Shown here in pieces: positions 8,365 through 15,327 of a stretch of 64,000 bases of DNA. Source of the stretch: Sphingobium sp. CECT 9361 (lineage in GTDB: Bacteria > Pseudomonadota > Alphaproteobacteria > Sphingomonadales > Sphingomonadaceae). A program made the translations under genes and the position numbers. The notes beneath the pieces are model-generated. The model worked only from the letters and a program-made list of their open reading frames with translations. It did no database searches and was not told the origin of the DNA. How positions within the stretch are numbered: the first letter of the stretch is position 1; each line of letters opens with the position of its first letter. The DNA lies in NCBI RefSeq assembly GCF_918741285.1, contig NZ_CAKKNC010000007.1, positions 124,001 to 188,000 on the forward strand, in the 5' to 3' direction.

Positions 8365-9096
8365 TCAGTCCGCGTCTTTTTCCTGGCGTGGCGTCGGGCC
8401 ACCCATTGCGACAGGCGGCTTGGTGTTCAGCGCAACGAGATAGTCCGCACCAGCCACGAAGGGCAGCGGGTTGATCGCATTGCCGGCAACGCGCACTTCA
8501 TAATGCAGATGGCTGCCGGTCGAACGGCCGGTCGAGCCCATCAGACCGATCAACTGGCCGCGATGCACGCGGCTGTTGGGGGCGACGATCAGCTTCGACA
8601 TGTGGCCGTAGCGCGTTTCCATGCCGTTGCCGTGCGAGATTTCGACGAGGTTGCCGTAACCGCTGGCCCAGCCTGCGCGAGAAACGATGCCATCGGCGGT
8701 CGCGTAGATCGGCGTGCCGACCGGACCGGGAATGTCGATGCCCTTGTGCATCCGCGCCGAACCGTTGAACGGATCGGAGCGAACACCGAAATTACTGGTC
8801 AGGCTGAGCTTTGCGACTGGGCGTCCCGAGGGGATGTAGACCGCGGACTGCGTCACGCTGTCCATCTTCTTCCAGCTCGAGAAGAGCGAAGTGAAACCCG
8901 CATCATTGGGCGCCTGTGGGGCGACGTCCGCTGCAGTTACATCAGCGTAGGGACCATCTTCTTCGGTGGCATTTGCCGGAGCAGCAGCGCAAGCCAGAAT
9001 GGCAGCGGCGGCAGCAAAACCCATTTTAATGGAAGAGAGAGAAATCCGTTGGAACAAAAGGCTATTCTTATCGTTGCTTACTTGACGATGCGACAT
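8365..9096 (-). CDS. M23 family metallopeptidase (peptidoglycan endopeptidase)
   Basis: 243 residues. A long n-region then a hydrophobic stretch ending ACAAAPANA indicates export. The C-terminal half is a LytM/peptidase_M23 domain: the zinc-binding HKGIDIPGPVGTPIYA (His and Asp ligands), GYGNLVEISHGNGM, YGHMS and the catalytic HLHYEV. Such enzymes cut peptide cross-bridges in the wall during growth or division. All metal ligands are present, so it is expected to be active, not a degenerate EnvC-type activator. An internal Met at residue 25 is an alternative start. Upstream lies a 322 bp intergenic region with a CRP-like palindrome. Confidence 0.9.
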   Translation of the reverse strand: MSHRQVSNDKNSLLFQRISLSSIKMGFAAAAAILACAAAPANATEEDGPYADVTAADVAPQAPNDAGFTSLFSSWKKMDSVTQSAVYIPSGRPVAKLSLTSNFGVRSDPFNGSARMHKGIDIPGPVGTPIYATADGIVSRAGWASGYGNLVEISHGNGMETRYGHMSKLIVAPNSRVHRGQLIGLMGSTGRSTGSHLHYEVRVAGNAINPLPFVAGADYLVALNTKPPVAMGGPTPRQEKDAD

Positions 9097-9418
9097 GCGA
9101 ACCCCGATTTTGCCGCCGCACTGCCGGGTGGCTGCGAGACGTGGACCCTAATTTTTTAAGCAGTGCTACCTGCCCCCGTTCAGCATGTCTGCCGATGCAG
9201 AATTATTAAGCAAGTATCGCAGTGATTTCGCGCGTCCAACCGGGTTGCCGATGCGTCGAGTCGTTGAACGGCAGATTAACGTTAGGCAAAAAAGGCCGAA
9301 AACTAAGGATTTGTTAGTGATTTGCGTCACTGCGACGGATGCAACTCGTCGATATCATGCCGCAACTCGTCTTAACCTGCTCGTTTGAACCTGTCTTGAT
9401 TCGGTACGGACATGGGCA
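9097..9418. other. 322 bp intergenic region upstream of the M23 peptidase gene
   Basis: Richer in A+T than its surroundings and without a convincing gene. A 67-codon frame at 9185-9388 on the plus strand lacks a ribosome site and protein-like composition. It contains a symmetric AGTGA-N6-TCACT element (listed separately). An EcfG-type promoter match at 9051-9075 points into it from the peptidase gene. Confidence 0.5.
9316..9331. promoter_or_regulatory. CRP/FNR-type palindrome
   Basis: AGTGATTTGCGTCACT is a perfect inverted repeat AGTGA-N6-TCACT, differing from the CRP consensus half-site TGTGA at the outermost base. It stands about 220 bp upstream of the M23 peptidase start. No regulator gene is nearby, so binding is inferred from shape only. 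Confidence 0.35.
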
Positions 9419-9880
9419 CTACGCCCTTGCCGCCGTCAGGACCTCGGCTGCATGGCCCTTGACCTTCACCTTGGGCCAAACCCTCAGCACCGTACCGTCG
9501 CCGTCGACCAGAAATGTCTTTCGCTCGATCCCCATATAGGTGCGTCCGTACATCGACTTTTCGACCCAGGTGCCGAATGCCTCGCAAAATCCGCCTTTTT
9601 CGTCGGACGCGAGCAGCACCTTCAGCCCATATTTCTCGGCGAACTTCTTAAGCTTTGCGGGCTTGTCCTTCGACACGCCGATGACCGTCACACCAGCCGC
9701 AGCGAAATCATCCGCCAGCGCCGTAAAATCCTGCGCTTCGCTGGTACACCCCGGCGTATCCGCCTTCGGATAGAAATACACGACCAGTCGCTTGCCCGCA
9801 TAGTCGGCCAGGGTGAAACTTTCGCCCGCACTGTTCTCAAGGGCCGCACCGGGTACCTTGTCGCCTTCGTTCACCATCAT
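9419..9880 (-). CDS. bcp: Thioredoxin-dependent thiol peroxidase (Bcp/PrxQ)
   Basis: About 153 residues from the ATG at 9880 (or the next ATG at 9877, better spaced from AGGGGG). The peroxidatic Cys45 is in the motif ADTPGCTSEA. The usual second cysteine five residues later (CTxEACDF in E. coli Bcp) is Gln here. A further cysteine occurs later in KGGFCEAFG, which could resolve the disulfide instead. The enzyme reduces peroxides using thioredoxin. The start overlaps the glnE stop (ATGA), so the two are co-transcribed and coupled. Confidence 0.93.
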   Translation of the reverse strand: MMVNEGDKVPGAALENSAGESFTLADYAGKRLVVYFYPKADTPGCTSEAQDFTALADDFAAAGVTVIGVSKDKPAKLKKFAEKYGLKVLLASDEKGGFCEAFGTWVEKSMYGRTYMGIERKTFLVDGDGTVLRVWPKVKVKGHAAEVLTAARA

Positions 9881-12642
9881 TGACCCCCTGCATGCCGCGC
9901 GACGATTGCGCCCCATTGTTCTGAAATATCCTGCCGCGCGGCGGCGTAGCTGGCAAGCAGCGCATCCCAATCTTCAACAGCGCAGGCCCGCGCGACCAAT
10001 GGCCTAGTCGCTTCGGGCGGCTCCGTGGACTTTGGCGATACCAGCCGCGAAACCAGCAGGAAGCGCGTGATCAGGTCATGCGCCGCCAGCAAGGAGGCAG
10101 GCAAATGCCCCGCATCGACAAGCTGCGTGAGCGCCGCGCGCAGGTCTGGCGTGAACGCACTACGCGTCAAAAACTGCGTCACATGGACCAGAAATTCCAG
10201 ATCGACGAGACCGCCCGGCACAAGCTTGGCATCCAGCGGCCCGGCGGGCGGTTTGTGCGTGGCGATGTCGCCGCGCATTTTCACTGCCGCTGCGGCAAGA
10301 GCGTCTCCATCGCGCGGCGTCGCCAACGTCTCGTCTATGATCGCCTGCAATGCTGCGCGCGTCTGCGCCGAACCGAACACCGGACGCGCCCGCGTCAGCG
10401 CCAGATGCTCCCATGCCCACGCCGCCTCGCGCTGATAGCGCGCGAAGCTGTCGAAACTGACCGCCAGCAACCCTTGCGCGCCGGACGGTCGCAAGCGGGT
10501 ATCGACTTCATACAATGGCCCGGACGCTGTCTGCACCGAAAGGGCATTGGTGATCCGCTGCGCCAGCCGGTTGAAATATTGCGTCGCGCCCAGAGACTTG
10601 GCGCCATCGGACTCCGCCGCGAAATCGCCAGTAAACAAGTAGATGAGGTCGAGGTCAGAAGCATGGGTCAGCGCCCCGCCGCCCAGCCGCCCCAAAGCCA
10701 GTATCGCCAATGCGCCTCCCGGCACTTTGCCATGCGCGGTCTCGAATTCCGCAATGGTACCTTGCGCGAGCGTTTCTATAGCCGCTTCGGCAACACGCGA
10801 ATAGCCCGCCGCGACATCCAGCGGATCGGCACCCCCGCGCACGATCTGCGCACCAAGGGCGAAACGCTTGTCCCCCACCCTCTGCCGTACGCGGTCGAGC
10901 AGCATCTGGTAATCGTCTCCCGGCTCCAGCAGCCCAAGCTGCGCAGACAGCCCAGCCACCGAAGGAGGCGGATCGAATGCGCTGGCATCTATCAACCCGT
11001 CCAGCAATTCGGCACGCTGCGCCAATGCATCCGCCAATGTCGGTGCGTGGCTCAGTATCTCCGCCAGCAACTGAACCAAGGCCGGACGGGCAGCCAACAG
11101 CTTGAAGAAATTGATCGCACTGGGCAGCCGCTCGATCATGTCGTCCAGCCTGTTGAGCGCCGTCCCAGCATCCGGCGCTGTCGCCAGAGCCGCCATTAAG
11201 GCGGGCAGCAATTCCTCCAGCGCATTGCGCGCCGCGCCGCTTCGCAACGCGCGTACCGAGCCTTCGCGCCAGTGCGCGATACGCGCCAGCGGCACCTGCG
11301 TTTCGGCAAAGCCCATGCCAACCAGTTGCGCCTTCAACCCTTCGGGATCATGCGACAATTGATCGATGGCATCCTCCTGGATCAACCGGTCATAGTTGTT
11401 GCCGACCCAAGTCACGTGCGGTTGCAGCAAGGCAAGCAAAGCCGATCCGTCCGACAATCCATGCAGCCGCGCGACATTGTCGAGATTATCCGGCTTAGCG
11501 GGCAGATCGTGCGTCTGCAGGTCGTCGACCATCTGCAACCGATGCTCTATGGTGCGAAACAGCACATAGCCCGCATCCAGCCGCTGGGCGATATCCTCCT
11601 CGATTATTCCCGCCGCCGCCAGCGCCCGCACAGCTTCGCGCGTCGCGCCGGAGCGCAGCGCGTTGTTGCGACCGCCGTGGATCAACTGATGCACTTGCGC
11701 GAAAAACTCGACTTCGCGAATGCCCCCGCGTCCGCGCTTCAGGTCATAACCGGGTCCGAATGCCTGCCCCTGCGCATAATGGTCGCGGATGCGGCGGGAG
11801 ATGTCGGTGATCGCATCGATGGCACCGAAATCGAGCGAGCGCCGCCATACGAAGGGACGGATGGCGCGCAGAAAATAATCGCCCAGCGCCCTGTCCCCAG
11901 CCGCTACCCGCGAACGGATGAAAGCGGCCTGCTCCCACCCCATCGCCACGGACTCATAATAGCCGATGGCCGCTTCGACCGGCAACGCAATGGGGGTGGC
12001 TTCGGGCGATGGGCGCAGGCGAAGGTCGACGCGAAACACATAGCCCTCACCATCGCGCGCGCTCAATATCTCCACGATCCGTTTGCCGAGGCGGACGGCA
12101 GCGTCAATCGGCTCCTCCCGCTCGCGATGCGGCAAGGTGTCCGGATCGAAGATAAGGATCGGATCGATGTCGGAGCTATAATTTAGCTCACGGCTGCCAT
12201 GCTTGCCTAGCGCGATGACGGCAAAGCCCCGCGGCGTTTCGCCAGGATGGCGTTCTTCGAACGCAGCGGCAATGGCCTTGTCCAGCGCGGCATCTGCAAA
12301 GTCCGAGAGGGCGGTGGTGACTTGCTCAAAATCCCACGCTCCAGACAGATCGGCGATAGCGGTTACCAGCGCAAGCGCACCTCGCTCCCGGCGCAGCGCC
12401 TGCATCACTGTCTCAGCGCCCGCTCCCGCCGACAATGCCAGTGACCGCGCATGGTCAAGATCGCCCAAGGCGAGTGAATCGGTAATGTCGGGAAAGCGGC
12501 ACATCTGCTGCGCCAGAAATGGCGCATGCTGTTGGGCCCGTGATAGAGCGCTCACATAATCGACGGGTGCCGTCGCACTTTCGCTCTGCTCTGCACCCCG
12601 AACCACTGCGCTTTCGCCCTCCCTTGCCTCCGTTGAGCGCAT
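9877..12642 (-). CDS. glnE: Bifunctional glutamine synthetase adenylyltransferase/deadenylase
   Basis: 921 residues with the two-lobed architecture of GlnE. The N-terminal adenylyl-removing nucleotidyltransferase has ELNYSSDIDPILIFD near residue 155. The C-terminal adenylyl transferase has LTHASDLDLIYLF near residue 660. Helical PII-sensing/linker regions follow each. It attaches or removes AMP on glutamine synthetase according to nitrogen status. Both catalytic GSxxDxD-like motifs are intact. bcp follows with a four-base overlap. Confidence 0.96.
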   Translation of the reverse strand: MRSTEAREGESAVVRGAEQSESATAPVDYVSALSRAQQHAPFLAQQMCRFPDITDSLALGDLDHARSLALSAGAGAETVMQALRRERGALALVTAIADLSGAWDFEQVTTALSDFADAALDKAIAAAFEERHPGETPRGFAVIALGKHGSRELNYSSDIDPILIFDPDTLPHREREEPIDAAVRLGKRIVEILSARDGEGYVFRVDLRLRPSPEATPIALPVEAAIGYYESVAMGWEQAAFIRSRVAAGDRALGDYFLRAIRPFVWRRSLDFGAIDAITDISRRIRDHYAQGQAFGPGYDLKRGRGGIREVEFFAQVHQLIHGGRNNALRSGATREAVRALAAAGIIEEDIAQRLDAGYVLFRTIEHRLQMVDDLQTHDLPAKPDNLDNVARLHGLSDGSALLALLQPHVTWVGNNYDRLIQEDAIDQLSHDPEGLKAQLVGMGFAETQVPLARIAHWREGSVRALRSGAARNALEELLPALMAALATAPDAGTALNRLDDMIERLPSAINFFKLLAARPALVQLLAEILSHAPTLADALAQRAELLDGLIDASAFDPPPSVAGLSAQLGLLEPGDDYQMLLDRVRQRVGDKRFALGAQIVRGGADPLDVAAGYSRVAEAAIETLAQGTIAEFETAHGKVPGGALAILALGRLGGGALTHASDLDLIYLFTGDFAAESDGAKSLGATQYFNRLAQRITNALSVQTASGPLYEVDTRLRPSGAQGLLAVSFDSFARYQREAAWAWEHLALTRARPVFGSAQTRAALQAIIDETLATPRDGDALAAAAVKMRGDIATHKPPAGPLDAKLVPGGLVDLEFLVHVTQFLTRSAFTPDLRAALTQLVDAGHLPASLLAAHDLITRFLLVSRLVSPKSTEPPEATRPLVARACAVEDWDALLASYAAARQDISEQWGAIVARHAGGQ

Positions 12643-12701
12643 CCATTCACTTAAATGAATGAATACAGCAACCTTTGGCTCTCAAGGCCGTTCAATAGAA
12701 C

Positions 12702-12884
12702 ATGACTTGGCAAAACGAAACATTGCGCGTGAATAAAGCAGCTACGGCCGCAGGATGCTATATGGTGGTCCCCGCTCCGTCCGCGCGGGATGGGGTAACA
12801 GGGGCTTTACGTTCGGTCTATCCGGCAGAACGCAATGCAGTGCCAGATGACATGCTCTTATTGCTATCCATGCTCGACAAGTAA
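12702..12884 (+). CDS. Second NepR-like anti-sigma factor (NepR paralogue)
   Basis: 60 residues from ATG 12702; GTG 12729 is an alternative start and neither has a clear ribosome site. The C-terminal half, VTGALRSVYPAERNAVPDDM followed by LLLLSMLDK, aligns with the corresponding part of the NepR encoded at 15065-15316 (VGDVLRSVYQTAVQEDIPAE then MLDLLNKLD). The shared pattern is LRSVY, then (V/I)Px(D/E)ML and a leucine-rich end. NepR proteins hold the EcfG sigma factor and are displaced by phosphorylated PhyR. The gene lies between divergent glnE and convergent ecfG, so the GSR locus appears to carry two anti-sigma factors. NepR paralogues are known in some sphingomonads. Confidence 0.72.
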   Translation: MTWQNETLRVNKAATAAGCYMVVPAPSARDGVTGALRSVYPAERNAVPDDMLLLLSMLDK

Positions 12885-12921
12885 GTGGGGCAGTTGCCCG
12901 CAGACCTACTCTGCATAAATA

Positions 12922-13584
12922 TTACCGCCCCTGGCTAAGCTTGTCCACGTCCGCCATTATTTCGTTCAGCACACCCGTGGGACCAGTAATCTGGCCGCGA
13001 CGTGTAGGCATGTCGCCACTGTTCATCATTTCTTCCAAGGCAGCGCGCCCCCGTGCTACTCGGCTCTTGATCGTACCGACAGCAACGCCGCAGATTTCAG
13101 CCGCTTCCTCATAGGCGAAACCGCCTGCGCCCACCAGAATGAGCGCCTCTCGCTGAGGCTGCGGAAGTTGGAGCAAAGCACGTTGCATGTCGGCCAGTTC
13201 GATATGCTTGTCCTGGCCGGCAGGCGCCGCAAGCAATCTGTCCGCCGTCAAGTCATCCCACTCGCCACGAAAGCGCGAACGGCGCATTTGCGAGAGATAA
13301 TGATTGCGCAGGATGATGAACGTCCAAGCCCGCATGTTGGTGCCGGCCTGAAAGCGCGAGCGCGCAGCCCATGCCTTCAGCAAGGTCTCCTGCACGAGAT
13401 CGTCAGCCAGATCGCGATTGCCCGACAAGGATCTGCCGAACGCACGAAGATGCGGAATGACGGCGCCGAGCTCTTTCTTGAAATCGACATCGGATAATGC
13501 CTCCCGATCCTCGGGCAAGGCAATGACGTCAACGTCTTCGGTGACTGCGTCGGGCGCGGTCGTCTTATTGGCAGCAACCATCAT
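12922..13584 (-). CDS. ecfG: General stress response sigma factor EcfG
   Basis: 220 residues. After a 35-residue acidic leader come the ECF sigma2 region (HLRAFGRSLSGNRDLADDLV, then QETLLKAW) and the sigma4 region (LPQPQREALILVGAGGFAYE, then EEAAEICGVAVGTIKSRVARGR). This is the EcfG (ECF15) type that directs RNA polymerase to GGAAC / CGTT promoters in alphaproteobacteria. Its neighbours, phyR, nepR and a NepR paralogue, confirm the assignment. A long C-terminal tail (about 25 residues after sigma4) is present. It is transcribed towards the second NepR gene. Confidence 0.93.
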   Translation of the reverse strand: MMVAANKTTAPDAVTEDVDVIALPEDREALSDVDFKKELGAVIPHLRAFGRSLSGNRDLADDLVQETLLKAWAARSRFQAGTNMRAWTFIILRNHYLSQMRRSRFRGEWDDLTADRLLAAPAGQDKHIELADMQRALLQLPQPQREALILVGAGGFAYEEAAEICGVAVGTIKSRVARGRAALEEMMNSGDMPTRRGQITGPTGVLNEIMADVDKLSQGR

Positions 13585-13691
13585 ATGGTCGACCCAATAG
13601 AATGCGCTCCCACAAACGTCTTAGAGGTGTTGTTCAAAACGGACTTTCCCGATTGTACGTTACATGGCCCGAATATGCGCCAAGGAACCAT

Positions 13692-13820
13692 TCACAGCAA
13701 AAGCAGCAGCGCCATGCCGAGGACCGCAAGCACTAGCGAGATCACCAGCACATAGCGCACGATATGTGGCGTCGATCCGCCACGGGCTTCATCCGTGCCG
13801 ATGTGCTCTTCGTCCTGCAT
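13692..13820 (-). CDS. 42-residue single-span membrane peptide in the GSR locus
   Basis: Too short for ordinary gene calling. ATG at 13820, preceded by GGGAGAG with six-base spacing to the start, and TGA at 13692-13694. The protein has a charged N-terminus (MQDEEHIGTDEARGG) and a hydrophobic segment of about 22 residues from residue 21 to the end, so it should be a small inner-membrane protein. A GGAAC-N16-TGTT element ends 28 bases upstream of the start, which would put it under EcfG control. It lies between phyR and ecfG on their strand. I do not recognise a family; function is unknown. Confidence 0.65.
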   Translation of the reverse strand: MQDEEHIGTDEARGGSTPHIVRYVLVISLVLAVLGMALLLLL

Positions 13821-13848
13821 AATGCTCTCCCGTTCGTTACGCATCAAT

Positions 13849-13873
13849 AACACCTCTGTCCGGACGATGTTCC
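13849..13873 (-). promoter_or_regulatory. EcfG-type promoter for the small membrane peptide
   Basis: On the minus strand GGAAC (13873-13869), 16 bases, then TGTT (13852-13849). The published consensus is GGAAC-N16/17-CGTT, so one base of the -10 differs. The same variant occurs upstream of nepR. Confidence 0.6.
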
Positions 13874-13915
13874 CGATTACGTAACGAAGCGTAATAATTC
13901 CGCAGTTGGAATCGA

Positions 13916-14710
13916 TCAGGCTGGCGCCGTGGCCTCATCGAAAAAGAGCGCTTGGGCAATTGCCGCCTTGACGGTAGACCTTTGAAAAGGCTTCGTAATA
14001 AGGAAGGTTGGCTCCGGGCGCTCTCCCGTCAGCAAGCGCTCGGGAAACGCGGTGATAAAGATTACCGGAACCGCGAATTCCGCCAGAATGTCCTTTACGG
14101 CATCGATACCGCTGGAATCGTCCGCAAGCTGAATGTCGGCCAGCACCAGTCCAGGGCGGTCGGCCATCGCTTCGCGGACAGCTTCGTCGCGGGTCACCGC
14201 AATGGCGGTGACATCATGCCCCAGATCGCGCACGATGGTTTCAATGTCCATTGCGATGATCGGCTCGTCCTCGATGATCAGAACACGTGCACGGGTCTGC
14301 GTCTCGATTTCCTGCAGCGCTTCGGCAACGAGCGTGTCAACATCGGCGGGCGCCACATCGATAAGATAGGCCGCATCGTCGGTCGTAAAGCCCTCCATCG
14401 CGGTCAGCAGCAGCGCCTGGCGCGACAGCGGCGTAATACGCGCCAATCGTGCCGATGCGATGGCTTCATGCGCGCCGCTCGCTGTTGCTGCGGCATTGTC
14501 GTCAATATGCGACGATGACCAGATTGCGTGGAACGTGCGATACAGGCCCAGTCGAGGATCGACATCGCGGGGGAACTCTTCCGGAGCGGCGACGATGGCT
14601 TCCAAAGTGGCCCGGACATACGCATCGCCATGCGACTGACTGCCCGTGAGCGCGCGGCCATAACGGCGAAGAAAAGGCAGATGCGGATGTAATTGCTGGC
14701 CAAGCGACAT
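13916..14710 (-). CDS. phyR: General stress response regulator PhyR
   Basis: 264 residues starting MSLGQQLHPHLPFLRRYGRA, the characteristic PhyR start; the frame is open further upstream but that part is not protein-like. Residues 1-135 are the sigma-like domain that mimics EcfG and captures NepR. Residues about 142-260 are a receiver domain with the acidic pair in IIEDEP (147-149) and phospho-acceptor Asp192 in VLADIQL, then Thr/Lys switch residues (FITAFPE, ITKPF). When phosphorylated it binds NepR and frees EcfG. It diverges from nepR across a 354 bp regulatory region. Confidence 0.96.
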   Translation of the reverse strand: MSLGQQLHPHLPFLRRYGRALTGSQSHGDAYVRATLEAIVAAPEEFPRDVDPRLGLYRTFHAIWSSSHIDDNAAATASGAHEAIASARLARITPLSRQALLLTAMEGFTTDDAAYLIDVAPADVDTLVAEALQEIETQTRARVLIIEDEPIIAMDIETIVRDLGHDVTAIAVTRDEAVREAMADRPGLVLADIQLADDSSGIDAVKDILAEFAVPVIFITAFPERLLTGERPEPTFLITKPFQRSTVKAAIAQALFFDEATAPA

Positions 14711-15064
14711 AATGAAAACTGTCTCCCTGAGAACAATCGGCGGCATAATGCCAAACCGTTTGATCAATGTGTAAGGATGGAATGCCGGTTGCCGCTTTGC
14801 AACCCCCCGCCCCCGGAACTGCGTGTTTTTCCAAAGCCATTGCGCCGCGACACCGCCGCATTTCACAATGCCAATGAAAAATATTGCAACGTCGGAACCA
14901 ACCACATCGTAATTTGTTTCACAGGCGTTCGGTTTTTTGTTCCGATCGCTTTTTTTCTCAGGCACATGTCGTTTCTACGGACGGCAAGGATTGACGTTAG
15001 GGGGAGATGCAGCAAATGTCGGTAGCGTTTTCACCTTTAAAGTATAGGCACAAAGGGGCGAGTT
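14711..15064. other. phyR-nepR divergent intergenic region (354 bp)
   Basis: Separates the divergent phyR and nepR genes; no protein-coding gene is supported here. It holds a GGAAC-N16-TGTT element towards nepR. A second GGAAC points towards phyR at 14943-14939, but I find no matching -10 for it at the proper distance. Confidence 0.6.
14894..14918 (+). promoter_or_regulatory. EcfG-type promoter upstream of nepR
   Basis: GGAAC at 14894-14898, a 16-base spacer, TGTT at 14915-14918. It lies about 147 bp upstream of nepR, implying a long leader. Positive autoregulation of the nepR operon by EcfG is the usual arrangement in alphaproteobacteria. Confidence 0.6.
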
Positions 15065-15316
15065 TTGGGTTCTTCTGACATGCGACCGGATGCCATCGCA
15101 CCACATGACGCGCCGGTTGCTACCGTGGATGTTGCTACAGGGTCACTCCCGGCCGCCTCGCCGTCGTCCGCAAAGAAAAAGCTACGTCAAAAGCCTGTTT
15201 CGGGAAGCAAAGGGGCCGACCATCAGGTTGGCGATGTATTGCGTTCGGTATATCAGACCGCTGTTCAGGAAGACATTCCTGCCGAGATGCTCGACCTTCT
15301 CAATAAGTTGGATTGA
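15065..15316 (+). CDS. nepR: Anti-sigma factor NepR
   Basis: 83 residues from TTG at 15065, which has AGGGG about seven bases upstream; an ATG at 15080 would give 78 residues. The disordered, basic N-terminus (SAKKKLRQKPVSGSKG) is followed by the two-helix NepR core (QVGDVLRSVYQTAVQEDIPA then EMLDLLNKLD). NepR sequesters EcfG until PhyR~P takes it away. It is followed 11 bp later by the HisKA_2 sensor gene, in the same operon, and is divergent from phyR. Confidence 0.93.
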   Translation: MGSSDMRPDAIAPHDAPVATVDVATGSLPAASPSSAKKKLRQKPVSGSKGADHQVGDVLRSVYQTAVQEDIPAEMLDLLNKLD

Positions 15317-15327
15317 ACGGTTAGAAT

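Noticed and set aside
9185..9388. 67-codon plus-strand frame upstream of the M23 peptidase gene
   Set aside because: No ribosome-binding site, no domain and a composition unlike protein; kept only as part of the intergenic description.
13684..13709. GGAAC on the plus strand near the end of the 42-residue gene
   Set aside because: No CGTT or TGTT at the right spacing and no gene behind it.
14711..14965. Upstream extension of phyR by 85 codons
   Set aside because: The family start MSLGQQLHPHLPFLRRY is at 14710 and the extension reads through the promoter region.
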